The translations under genes and the position numbers were made by a program. A stretch of 22,337 bases of DNA from Acidobacteriota bacterium (GTDB lineage Bacteria > Acidobacteriota > Vicinamibacteria > Vicinamibacterales > UBA2999), in contig CANIBQ010000080.1 in NCBI GenBank assembly GCA_947465645.1, positions 1 to 22,337 of the forward strand, written 5' to 3'. Below, in pieces: positions 1 to 7,490 of the stretch. The first letter of the stretch is position 1. Every line of letters begins with the position of its first letter. The notes under the pieces were generated by a model. It did no database searches, had not been told where the DNA came from, and worked only from the letters and a program-made list of their open reading frames with translations.

Positions 1-512
1 GGGTCGCGGTGGCAATCCAGGCACCACTCCATCTGCAGCGACACCTTCTGAATCATCAACGGCATCTTGTCGACGCGGCCGTGGCACGTTTCACAACCGA
101 CGCCCTTGGTCACGTGGATGCTGTGGTTGAAGTAGACGAAGTCAGGCAGATCGTGCACCCGCACCCACTGCAACGGCTTGTCGTCGCGGAAGCTGGCCCG
201 CACCGGTTCCAGATACGGACTCGTCGACCAGATCTGCGAGTGGCAATTGATGCAGGTCTTGGTCGGCGGAATGCCGGCCGACGGCGACACCTCCACCGAC
301 GTGTGGCAGTAGCGGCAATCGATGCCAATGCCCCCAACATGGTGCTGGTGACTGAATTGGACAGGCTGCTCGACGAACTGATTCGCGCTTGTGACGAAAT
401 CGGATCGTTGAATCGTCAGAACCACCCAGCCGAGGCCGAGCAGCCCGAACATGAGGGTGAGCAAGCTGGCTCTGGACCAGGCATTAGCGCTCTTTGGGAA
501 TACCTGCGACAT
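1..512 (-). CDS. actA: ActA-like multiheme cytochrome c (alternative complex III), partial
   Basis: The minus-strand frame opens with ATG at 512 and runs off the left edge after 170 codons. It starts MSQVFPKS, has one N-terminal membrane segment (about residues 15-34) and then four CxxCH heme sites: CRYCH 66-70, CINCH 87-91, CETCH 140-144 and CLDCH 164-168. The order and spacing match the complete protein at 21253-21900, which has a fifth CSGCH at its C-terminus; that part lies beyond the window here. ActA is the membrane-anchored pentaheme subunit of alternative complex III, a quinol oxidoreductase of the cytoplasmic membrane. The start is chosen because MSQVFP aligns with MSQIFP of the second copy; an AAGGA lies only 3 nt upstream, so the ribosome site is weak. 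The gene is divergent from hemA and has a predicted promoter with a Rex-like operator. It could instead belong to another quinone-linked cytochrome complex using the same subunit family. Confidence 0.85.
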   Translation of the reverse strand, partial: MSQVFPKSANAWSRASLLTLMFGLLGLGWVVLTIQRSDFVTSANQFVEQPVQFSHQHHVGGIGIDCRYCHTSVEVSPSAGIPPTKTCINCHSQIWSTSPYLEPVRASFRDDKPLQWVRVHDLPDFVYFNHSIHVTKGVGCETCHGRVDKMPLMIQKVSLQMEWCLDCHRD

Positions 513-641
513 GCGTCCTTGCAGCCCCCGGGGGTTAGGGCACCAATTCATCCACGGAGGGCGAGGGCTTCAGCCGTCGTCACCCGACAGAGGTGGTACC
601 AGAAATGCACACTTTACCCCTAGTCAAGCTGGGGCGAAGTC

Positions 642-659
642 TTGTGAAAAATTTCGCAA
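642..659. promoter_or_regulatory. Predicted Rex (NADH/NAD+ redox sensor) operator
   Basis: The sequence TTGTGAAAAATTTCGCAA is an 18-bp near-palindrome with 7-bp arms around AAAT; one base of the right arm (G for A) breaks perfect symmetry. The known Rex consensus is TTGTGAAnnnnTTCACAA, so both arms fit except that base. It lies just downstream of the -10 of the predicted promoter for the minus-strand cytochrome gene and so would cover the transcription start, as expected for a repressor. Rex itself is not in the window. In Streptomyces Rex is known to control respiratory genes and the rex-hemACD operon. Confidence 0.6.
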
Positions 660-663
660 GCTC

Positions 664-692
664 ATTGTATTAGAAAAGGATCGGCATTTCCA
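664..692 (-). promoter_or_regulatory. Predicted sigma-70 promoter of the left actA-like gene
   Basis: Read on the minus strand there is TGGAAA (687-692, 4/6 to the -35 consensus), a 17-nt spacer, and TACAAT (664-669, 5/6 to the -10 consensus). The start would fall near 657, inside the Rex-like operator, leaving a leader of about 145 nt before the ATG at 512. The region 513-641 shows no gene; it contains a CCCCCGGGGG palindrome at 525-534. Confidence 0.45.
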
Positions 693-756
693 CAGGCACT
701 CGGCTCGCGGAATCCAGACAGATTAGGTCGGATAGCCAAACGAGAACCCTTCGCGC

Positions 757-784
757 TTGACGAGCCGTCGGCCGATGTCATAAT
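757..784 (+). promoter_or_regulatory. Predicted sigma-70 promoter of the heme operon
   Basis: TTGACG (757-762), a 16-nt spacer and CATAAT (779-784) give 5/6 matches in both boxes. The start would lie near 791, about 37-43 nt before the hemA start codon. No Shine-Dalgarno sequence is visible in that leader. The Rex-like site lies about 100 bp upstream, so direct control of this promoter is less certain than of the divergent one. Confidence 0.55.
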
Positions 785-827
785 CGGCGCGGGCGGGTGG
801 CCCTTCACGCCCTCAAACCTACCTACA

Positions 828-1913
828 ATGCTCATGCATCGGATTGTGTGCGTCGGTGTCAACTACCGGACTGCACCCGTTGAATACCGGGAAAAGCTCG
901 GGAGTGATCTACCCGTGCTGTGCGAACGGGTGTGCGCGCGTGCGCACGCAGCATCGAACTGCGACGGCGAGTCGATACACGAGCTCGCCTGGCTCTCCAC
1001 GTGCAACCGCGTCGAGCTCTACGCGCTCGTCGGTGAGAGCGGGGAGACCGCGCCACTCGTCGCGATCCTGGCCGATGCCGGCGGGCTGGATCCGAGGGAC
1101 GTCGCGGGCCATACCTACCGGCACTGCGGGTCCGAGGCCATCCGGCACCTGTGCCGTGTCGCCTCTGGTCTCGATTCGATGGTGCTCGGCGAACCCCAGA
1201 TTCTCGGCCAGGTGGCCCAGGCGCTTGAGGACGCCCGATCAAGGCGCACCGTCGGACCGGTCTTGAACCGCGTCTTTCGCCGCGCCATCCGCACTGGACG
1301 CCGCGCGCGCAGCGAGACTTCGATCGGCAGAAACCCCGCGACCATGAGTTCGGTCGCGGTGGCACTGGCCGGCAGCATCGTCGGCTCTCTCCGCGACCGG
1401 CGCGTGCTGGTCATCGGCCTCGGCGAGATGGGCTCGGTCACGGTCAAAGCGCTTCGCTCGCGACAGGTCAGGGAGATCGCGGTCGCAAACCGCACGCACG
1501 CCCGCGCCGAGGAAGTCTCCGCGCGGTGGGGATATCGCGCATACCCGATGGACGAGCTGGCGGCGGCTCTGGAATGGGCGGACGTGGTGATCAGCACCAC
1601 GCGCTGCCCGCACCTGATCGTCGACGGGGCAATCGTGGCGGACGTGGTCGCATGCCGCGACGGCCGCGCGCTCGTCTTCGTCGACATCGCGGTTCCGCGC
1701 GACATCGATCCGGCGGTTCGCGAGCTTCCGGGCGTCCACCTCTTCGACGCCGACGACTTGAGCGGCAACCTGGACGACGGTCTCGCGGCACGCCGGAACG
1801 AGATTCCCGGGGTGGAACGCATCGTCGGGGAAGAGATCGCGTCCCTTGAAACCGAACTTCGCGAGATCGAGGTCGAGCCGCTGATCGAGCACATGCGGGC
1901 CGGGCCGCGATGA
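828..1913 (+). CDS. hemA: Glutamyl-tRNA reductase lacking its dimerization domain
   Basis: HemA reduces glutamyl-tRNA(Glu) to glutamate-1-semialdehyde with NADPH, the first step of the C5 heme pathway, in the cytoplasm. The 361-residue product has the N-terminal catalytic domain with the motif STCNRVELY (catalytic Cys59), the conserved stretch GEPQILGQV at 121-129, and an NADPH-binding domain with GLGEMG at 197-202. Family members are usually 410-430 residues; this one ends at EVEPLIEHMRAGPR, where the C-terminal dimerization helix bundle should begin, and hemCD starts only 38 nt later, so no continuation exists in another frame. The start is ATG 828 or ATG 834 (MHRIVCVG), the latter closer to the usual family N-terminus; no ribosome site separates them. 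It heads the heme operon. The enzyme family is certain; whether this short form is active is open. Confidence 0.93.
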   Translation: MLMHRIVCVGVNYRTAPVEYREKLGSDLPVLCERVCARAHAASNCDGESIHELAWLSTCNRVELYALVGESGETAPLVAILADAGGLDPRDVAGHTYRHCGSEAIRHLCRVASGLDSMVLGEPQILGQVAQALEDARSRRTVGPVLNRVFRRAIRTGRRARSETSIGRNPATMSSVAVALAGSIVGSLRDRRVLVIGLGEMGSVTVKALRSRQVREIAVANRTHARAEEVSARWGYRAYPMDELAAALEWADVVISTTRCPHLIVDGAIVADVVACRDGRALVFVDIAVPRDIDPAVRELPGVHLFDADDLSGNLDDGLAARRNEIPGVERIVGEEIASLETELREIEVEPLIEHMRAGPR

Positions 1914-1951
1914 GTCGTCGGTTCGGACGCTGACGGTGGAGTCGGTCGCCC

Positions 1952-3697
1952 ATGCCGCCGTTCAAAAACAATCGTCTCGTCGTCGGCTCGCGCAAGTCCG
2001 GGCTCGCGAGGTGGCAGGCCGAGCATGTGATCGAGCGGTTGCAGCGGGCGTGGCCGGACGTCGTGCTGGAGATCCGGACCTACGTCACCGACGGCGACGG
2101 CGACCTCGAGACGGCGCTGCCGGAGTTCGGCGGCAAAGGGGTGTTCACCACACGGCTCGAGCAGGCACTCGCCGCGGAGGAGATCGACCTCGCGGTCCAC
2201 TCGTTGAAGGACCTCCCTGTGGACACCGGCCGCGAGTTCATGATCGGCGCCGTCACCAGCCGCACCGACCCGCGCGACTGCGTGGTCGCGCGCAACGCTT
2301 GGACGCTCGGCACGCTCCCGCCCGGTGCGGTCGTCGGAACGTGCAGCCTCCGCCGCCAGGGCCAGCTGCTTGCTCGGCGCCCCGACCTTTTGGTGAAGCC
2401 GATCCGCGGGAACGTGGACACGAGAGTGCGCAAGGTGCTCGACGGTGAGTACGACGCGGCGTTGCTGGCGGCGGCCGGAGTGACGCGCCTCGGACTCGCC
2501 ACCCACGTGACCGAATGGATCCCGGCGGAAGCGATGCTCCCCGCGCCGGGACAGGGAGCGCTCGCGGTGCAGTGCCGCACGGGCGACAAGGAAACGCTCC
2601 GCCGGCTCGCGGCGATCGATGAGGCGGAGGTCCGCGTGGCGGTGGAAGCCGAGCGGGCGTTCCTTCAGCACCTGGGCGGCGGATGCTCGGCGCCGATCGC
2701 GGCATACGCGCGCATGGACAACGGGCGCCTGCGCATGACGGGAGTGGTCGCTTCGCCCGACGGCCGGCGCGTCGTTCGCGTGGAAGACGAGGCGGAGGAT
2801 GGCGGGGTGCTCGCTCGCCGGCTCGCCGCGCGCGCGCTCGATGAGGGCGCGCAAGCGATCCTCACGGAGTTCCGGGCGCGGACCTCCCCGGCCGGGCTGG
2901 CGGCCCAGAACCGCGTCCTCGAAGGACGGCGCGTGGTGGTGACGCGGGCGCGGGCGGAGGCCGAGGCGCTGTGCGAACGGCTCGCCGCACTGGGGGCAAC
3001 CGCCATTTGTGCGCCGGCGATCCGGATTGAGCCGGTCGGCGACCTCCGCCCCCTGGACGAAGCGATCGCGGAGATCGCGTCGTTCGACTGGGTGGTGTTC
3101 ACCAGCACGGACGCGGTGGCGATCTTCTGTCAGCGCTGGAGGCACGCGGGCAGGACACCGGCGGACCTGCGCGGCGTCAAGGTCGCCGCCGTCGGTCCCG
3201 CGACGGCACGCGCGCTCGCCGCATGGGGTGCGCCGCCCGACTTCGTGCCAGACGAGTTCGTCGGCGACGCGCTGGCCGAAGGGCTCGCGATCGTTCCCGG
3301 TAACCGCGTGCTGCTGCCGCGCGCCGAGATCGCGCGCCATGAGACGGTGGCGATCCTCGAGCGTCGCGGTGCCGCGGTGGTGGTCCTCCCGATCTATCGG
3401 ACGGTGGCGGCGGAGATGGACCTGACGGTGATCGAGGACATTCGCCGCGGCGTGGACGCGGTGCTCTTCACGAGCGGTTCGACGGTCACGCACTTTATGA
3501 GCATCATGCGGCAGCACGCGCCTGGTTTCGTGCTCCCCGCGCAGGCGCGGATCGTGTGCCTCGGTCCGGTCACCGCCAGCGCGGCGCGGGAGGCGGGCCT
3601 GCGGGTCGACGCCGTGGCGGCGGTCTATACGACCGAAGGCCTGGTCGACGGTGTGGTGGGCGTATTCTCGAAAGGCGAGGTGGCTGGTGGCGAATGA
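1952..3697 (+). CDS. hemCD: Hydroxymethylbilane synthase / uroporphyrinogen-III synthase fusion
   Basis: One 581-residue protein carries two successive heme enzymes. Residues 1 to about 315 are HemC, which joins four porphobilinogen units into hydroxymethylbilane: the active-site motif AVHSLKDLP contains Asp87, and the dipyrromethane cofactor would attach to Cys245 in GGGCSAPIA. From about 323 to the end is HemD, which cyclises and inverts ring D to give uroporphyrinogen III; the sequence has the expected VVVTRARA start and a VVFTSTDAV segment. Start: ATG 1952 with GGAG 10 nt upstream. It lies 38 nt after hemA and overlaps hemB by 11 nt. HemC and HemD are usually adjacent genes; here they share one reading frame without a stop, which would let the unstable linear tetrapyrrole pass directly between sites (inference). 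Confidence 0.96.
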   Translation: MPPFKNNRLVVGSRKSGLARWQAEHVIERLQRAWPDVVLEIRTYVTDGDGDLETALPEFGGKGVFTTRLEQALAAEEIDLAVHSLKDLPVDTGREFMIGAVTSRTDPRDCVVARNAWTLGTLPPGAVVGTCSLRRQGQLLARRPDLLVKPIRGNVDTRVRKVLDGEYDAALLAAAGVTRLGLATHVTEWIPAEAMLPAPGQGALAVQCRTGDKETLRRLAAIDEAEVRVAVEAERAFLQHLGGGCSAPIAAYARMDNGRLRMTGVVASPDGRRVVRVEDEAEDGGVLARRLAARALDEGAQAILTEFRARTSPAGLAAQNRVLEGRRVVVTRARAEAEALCERLAALGATAICAPAIRIEPVGDLRPLDEAIAEIASFDWVVFTSTDAVAIFCQRWRHAGRTPADLRGVKVAAVGPATARALAAWGAPPDFVPDEFVGDALAEGLAIVPGNRVLLPRAEIARHETVAILERRGAAVVVLPIYRTVAAEMDLTVIEDIRRGVDAVLFTSGSTVTHFMSIMRQHAPGFVLPAQARIVCLGPVTASAAREAGLRVDAVAAVYTTEGLVDGVVGVFSKGEVAGGE

Positions 3698-4736
3698 GAC
3701 GCGGAGTTCAGAGCCCGTGCGTGAGCGGCGGTCGCTCCCACGGCGCGAGCGGCGGCTGAGGGCGACGCCAGGGTTGCGGCGGATGGTGCGCGAGACGTCG
3801 CTGGCGGCGGACGACTTCGTCTACCCGCTGTTCGTGACGCACGGGCGCGAGATCCGCAAGCCGATCGCGTCGATGCCGGGCATCTTTCAGCTCTCGGTCG
3901 ACCAGTCGGTCGCGGAAGCCACGCGCGCCGCGTCGCTCGGCGTTCCCGCCGTGCTGCTCTTCGGCCTCCCGGCGTCCAAGGACCCGATCGGCGAAGAGAA
4001 CTTCTCGCCGCACGGCGTCGTCGTGCAGGCGGTGCGCGCGATCAAGCAGGCGGTGCCGGAGCTGGTCGTGATCACCGACGTGTGCCTGTGCGAGTACACC
4101 GACCACGGCCACTGCGGCGTGCTCAACGCCGGCGGCGAGGAGCGGCCGCATCCGGGCCTCCCCGAGGGCTATGTCCTGAACGACGAGACGCTCGCTGTCC
4201 TCGATCGGGTCGCGGTCGCGCACGCCGAAGCGGGCGCCGACCTCGTCGCGCCGAGCGGCATGATCGACGGCATGGTGGGGAGCATCCGCACGGCTCTCGA
4301 CGCCGCCGACCTCGCGCACGTCGGTATTCTGTCGTACTCGGTGAAGTACGCGTCGGCGTTCTACGGACCGTTCCGCGAGGCCGCCGAGGGAGCGCCCACG
4401 TTCGGGGATCGCAAAACGCACCAGATGGACCCGGCGAACGCCCGTGAAGCGCTGCGCGAAGCGGAGCGCGACGTGGCCGAAGGCGCCGACATGCTCATGG
4501 TGAAGCCGGCGCTGGCGTACCTCGACGTGATCCGACTGCTGCGCGGTCGCTTCGACTCCCACCCGCTGGCCGCGTACAATGTCAGCGGCGAATACGCGAT
4601 GATCAAGGCCGCAGCGGCGAACGGGTGGATCGACGAGCGCGCCGCGGTGCTGGAGACGCTCACCGCCATCAAGCGGGCGGGGGCGGACGTCATCATCACG
4701 TATCACGCACTGGAAGCGGCACAATGGCTGAAGTGA
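3687..4736 (+). CDS. hemB: Porphobilinogen synthase (delta-aminolevulinate dehydratase), zinc type
   Basis: HemB condenses two 5-aminolevulinate molecules to porphobilinogen. The two Schiff-base lysines are visible: Lys220 in SYSVKYASAFYGPFR and Lys273 in MLMVKPALAYLD. The metal loop VCLCEYTDHGHCG supplies Cys133, Cys135 and Cys143, the signature of the zinc-dependent class. The frame is open further upstream, to GTG 3651, but I chose GTG 3687 because GAGG lies 6 nt before it and the protein then has 349 residues, close to the family norm; this gives an 11-nt overlap with hemCD, suggesting translational coupling. It overlaps hemQ by 13 nt at its end. Gene order places it out of pathway order (after hemCD), which is common in such operons. 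Confidence 0.96.
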   Translation: MANETRSSEPVRERRSLPRRERRLRATPGLRRMVRETSLAADDFVYPLFVTHGREIRKPIASMPGIFQLSVDQSVAEATRAASLGVPAVLLFGLPASKDPIGEENFSPHGVVVQAVRAIKQAVPELVVITDVCLCEYTDHGHCGVLNAGGEERPHPGLPEGYVLNDETLAVLDRVAVAHAEAGADLVAPSGMIDGMVGSIRTALDAADLAHVGILSYSVKYASAFYGPFREAAEGAPTFGDRKTHQMDPANAREALREAERDVAEGADMLMVKPALAYLDVIRLLRGRFDSHPLAAYNVSGEYAMIKAAAANGWIDERAAVLETLTAIKRAGADVIITYHALEAAQWLK

Positions 4737-5461
4737 TGAGCGCCGAGTCCAAGACCCTCGACCTCCTCGAGCACAGCCACGCCGGGGACGGCCGCCCGAT
4801 CACGAGCAACCGGCGACTGTTCATGCAACTGCTCGCCTACGGTGGTTGCCGCGATACCACGGCGCTCGTCGATGCGCTCGGGAGTCATGCCATCGCAGGC
4901 GCTCTCTACGAAGATGTCAACGATCCACACGGTGTCGCTCTGCTCACGTTCAGCGAGGACCCGGCGTACTTCGTCGACGACGTGCGGCGGTTTCTTTGTC
5001 GAACGCCGTTTGCCGAACTCGTGCCGAAACCGGAGTACACGATGTTCGGGCGAACCTACGCGCTGGGCCACGAGCCCGACCTCGTCGACGGGTTGATCCT
5101 TCGGCCGATCCGGCGCGTGCTGGACCCGAAGCTCGCCTGGGTCATGTGGTATCCGCTGCGCCGCGCCGGCTCGTTCGAGCAACTCGCGCCCAAAGAGCAG
5201 AACACGGTCCTGATGGAGCACGGCGGCATCGGTCGCGCGTACAGCAAGGCGGGCTACCTTAACGACGTCCGCCTGGCGTGCCACGGCCTCGACAAGTTCG
5301 ACAACGACTTCGTGATCGGGCTGCTCGGGCCGGAACTCTTCCCGCTCTCCTCGATCGTGCAGCGCATGAGGCGGACGCGCCAGACCTCGCTTCACCTCGA
5401 GCGGCTGGGACCGTTCTTCGTCGGGCGGGTCGCCTGGCAGTCGGCGCCGCCCTCGCCATGA
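4724..5461 (+). CDS. hemQ: Coproheme decarboxylase (HemQ/ChdC)
   Basis: This chlorite-dismutase-like protein decarboxylates coproheme III to heme b with peroxide, the last step of the coproporphyrin-dependent route. The axial heme ligand is His166 in MEHGGIGRAY, which matches the MAEHGxIGR motif of HemQ proteins, and Tyr143 in WYPLRR fits the redox-active tyrosine position. The 245-residue length fits the family. Start: ATG 4724 (GGAAG 7 nt upstream), overlapping hemB by 13 nt; ATG 4736 is an alternative. It overlaps hemE by 4 nt. A true chlorite dismutase is unlikely because the gene is embedded in a heme operon with hemE, hemH and hemY. Its presence decides which heme route this organism uses. 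Confidence 0.93.
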   Translation: MAEVMSAESKTLDLLEHSHAGDGRPITSNRRLFMQLLAYGGCRDTTALVDALGSHAIAGALYEDVNDPHGVALLTFSEDPAYFVDDVRRFLCRTPFAELVPKPEYTMFGRTYALGHEPDLVDGLILRPIRRVLDPKLAWVMWYPLRRAGSFEQLAPKEQNTVLMEHGGIGRAYSKAGYLNDVRLACHGLDKFDNDFVIGLLGPELFPLSSIVQRMRRTRQTSLHLERLGPFFVGRVAWQSAPPSP

Positions 5462-6540
5462 GCACGACCGGCCGCACGCCGGCCGTTGCGGCCGCGGAAC
5501 CCACGTCGCCCTTCCTGCGCGCCTGTCGCCGGCTGCCGGTCGAGCGCACACCGGTGTGGCTCATGCGCCAGGCGGGGCGCTACCTGCCGGAGTACCGGGC
5601 CCTGCGCAAGCAGCACGGGATTCTCGACATCATTCGCACGCCCGAGCTCGCCGCCGAAGTGACACTGCAACCGATCCGCGCCTTTGGGTTCGACGCGGCC
5701 ATCATCTTTGCCGACATTCTGCCGCCGCTCGTCGGCATGGGTCTCGAGCTGGCGTTCACCGATGGCGATGGCCCGCGCATCAGCAACCGCATCACGGGTC
5801 CGCGCGATGTCGACCGCCTCGGGACGCCGCCCGCCGAGGAGACCATGCCGCACACTCTTGAGGCGATCCGCCTCGTCGCGCGCGAGCTGGAGGCGAGCGG
5901 CACGCCAGTCATCGGTTTCGCCGGCGCGCCGTTCACGCTCGCCTGCTACGCCATCGAAGGGGGCACCTCGAAATCGTTCGCGAAAGCGAAGGCGATGATG
6001 TTCGGCGAGCCCGCCGCGTGGAAGCGTCTGATGACCAAGCTCGTCACCGTGCAGGCAGACTACCTTGCCGCGCAGGCGCGGGCAGGCGCCCAGGCGCTCC
6101 AGGTGTTCGATTCGTGGGCGGGGATCGCGCTTGGCCTCACCGACTACCGGCGCTTCGCGCTCCCCTACACCGCGATGCTCCTCGAACGTCTGAAAGACGT
6201 CGGTGTGCCGGTGATCCACTTCAGCATGGGCACGTCCTACTACATCGACGAGGTCGCCCGTGCGGGCGGCGACGTGATCGGTGTCGACTGGCGGCGTCCC
6301 CTCGACGAGGCCTGGCAGGCGATCGGATACGAGCGTGCCATTCAGGGGAATCTCGACCCCGCGGCCTTGCTCGCGCCGTGGCGTGAACTTCGCTACCAAA
6401 TCGACGACATCCTCGACCGAGCCGCGGGGCGACCCGGCCACATCTTCAACCTCGGTCACGGCGTGCTGCCGGAAACGCCGGTCGACCACGTCCGCCGGCT
6501 GGTCGACCACGTGCACCAGCGAACCGTGGTCGCGCGATGA
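5458..6540 (+). CDS. hemE: Uroporphyrinogen decarboxylase
   Basis: HemE removes four acetate carboxyls from uroporphyrinogen III to give coproporphyrinogen III. The 360-residue product has both family signatures: PVWLMRQAGRYLPEYR (Arg37 and Arg41 bind substrate carboxylates) and GFAGAPFTLACY (with Tyr163), plus the catalytic Asp86 in IIFADILPP. The end FNLGHGVLPETP is also typical. Start ATG 5458 overlaps the hemQ stop as ATGA, and its own stop overlaps hemH in the same way, which is the pattern of translationally coupled operon genes. Nothing is unusual about it. Confidence 0.97.
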   Translation: MSTTGRTPAVAAAEPTSPFLRACRRLPVERTPVWLMRQAGRYLPEYRALRKQHGILDIIRTPELAAEVTLQPIRAFGFDAAIIFADILPPLVGMGLELAFTDGDGPRISNRITGPRDVDRLGTPPAEETMPHTLEAIRLVARELEASGTPVIGFAGAPFTLACYAIEGGTSKSFAKAKAMMFGEPAAWKRLMTKLVTVQADYLAAQARAGAQALQVFDSWAGIALGLTDYRRFALPYTAMLLERLKDVGVPVIHFSMGTSYYIDEVARAGGDVIGVDWRRPLDEAWQAIGYERAIQGNLDPAALLAPWRELRYQIDDILDRAAGRPGHIFNLGHGVLPETPVDHVRRLVDHVHQRTVVAR

Positions 6541-7490
6541 TGCGCCGGCCCATCGGTCTGCTGGTCATGGCGTACGGCGGCCCGCAGTCGCTGGAGGACC
6601 TGCCCGGCTACCTCGCCGACATCCGTCGCGGTCGGCCCACGCCACGCGCGATCCTCGATCAGATCGCGCACAACTACCGCTCGATCGGCGGGACGTCGCC
6701 GCTCCTCGCGATCACGCGCCGGCAGGTAGCCGCCCTGGCCGTGCGTCTCGGAACGGACCGCTTCGAGTGTTACCTCGGCATGCGTCACTGGGCGCCGTGG
6801 ATCGAGGACACCGTGGCATGCATGGTCGACAACGGGGTGACGCACGCGGTGAGCCTGGTGCTGGCCCCGCACTACAGCCGCATGAGCGTCGGTGCCTACC
6901 AGCAGCGGATTACCGAGGGGCTGGAAATGGCGCACGGAGACATCGAGTTCGTCCACGTGGCGAGCTACCACGATGCGCCCGGGTACATCGAGGCGCTGGT
7001 GCGGCGCGTGCGCGACGGGATCACCATCTGGCCGGACCCGGACCGCGATCGGGTGCACGTGGTCTTCAGCGCACACAGCCTGCCGGCGAGCATCGTCGCT
7101 GGGGGCGACGTCTACGACGCGCAGTGCCGGGAAACGGCGCGCCGGGTGGCGGCGAGCGTGGGACTCCCCGATGGCCGCTGGTCGTGGAGCTACCAGTCCG
7201 CCGGGCGCAGCCCTGAGCCGTGGCTCGGGCCGGCGCTCGAGGATCACCTCGGCACGCTCGCACGCGACGGCGTGCGTCATGTATTGAGCGTTCCCGTCGG
7301 GTTCGTCGCGGAAAACGTGGAAGTCCTCTACGACATCGACATCAAGGCGCGAGAGCACGCGCGCGCGCTCGGCGTTCGGCTCGAGCGTGTGCCCATGCTC
7401 AACGACGATCCGATCTTCATCGAGGCGCTCGCGGAGACCGTCGAAGCGCACGCGGCCGCGTGGTTGCGCGGATCGGTGGACGCGGCGTGA
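6537..7490 (+). CDS. hemH: Ferrochelatase, probably coproporphyrin ferrochelatase
   Basis: HemH inserts Fe2+ into a porphyrin. The 317-residue protein has the metal-site His180 in VFSAHSLP and Glu262 in PVGFVAENVEVLYDID, and the substrate-loop motif QSAGRSPEPWLGP. It has no C-terminal extension with iron-sulfur cysteines. Length and motifs resemble the coproporphyrin III ferrochelatase (CpfC) of Gram-positive bacteria, and the neighbours hemQ and hemY support that substrate (inference from pathway context). It overlaps hemE by 4 nt and hemY by 1 nt (TGATG). Confidence 0.94.
   Translation: MMRRPIGLLVMAYGGPQSLEDLPGYLADIRRGRPTPRAILDQIAHNYRSIGGTSPLLAITRRQVAALAVRLGTDRFECYLGMRHWAPWIEDTVACMVDNGVTHAVSLVLAPHYSRMSVGAYQQRITEGLEMAHGDIEFVHVASYHDAPGYIEALVRRVRDGITIWPDPDRDRVHVVFSAHSLPASIVAGGDVYDAQCRETARRVAASVGLPDGRWSWSYQSAGRSPEPWLGPALEDHLGTLARDGVRHVLSVPVGFVAENVEVLYDIDIKAREHARALGVRLERVPMLNDDPIFIEALAETVEAHAAAWLRGSVDAA

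Noticed and set aside
642..670. A plus-strand promoter TTGTGA-17-TTGTAT for hemA within the Rex-like site
   Set aside because: Its -10 box matches only 3/6, and the pair at 757-784 (5/6 in both boxes, closer to hemA) is much better.
662..862. A 66-codon minus-strand open frame across the hemA start
   Set aside because: No ribosome site, no recognisable sequence, and it overlaps the predicted promoters and the hemA start.
1115..3517. An 800-codon open frame on the minus strand opposite hemA and hemCD
   Set aside because: It is the antisense shadow of high-GC coding DNA: the plus-strand proteins have all enzyme motifs, while the minus translation is arginine-rich and without recognisable domains.
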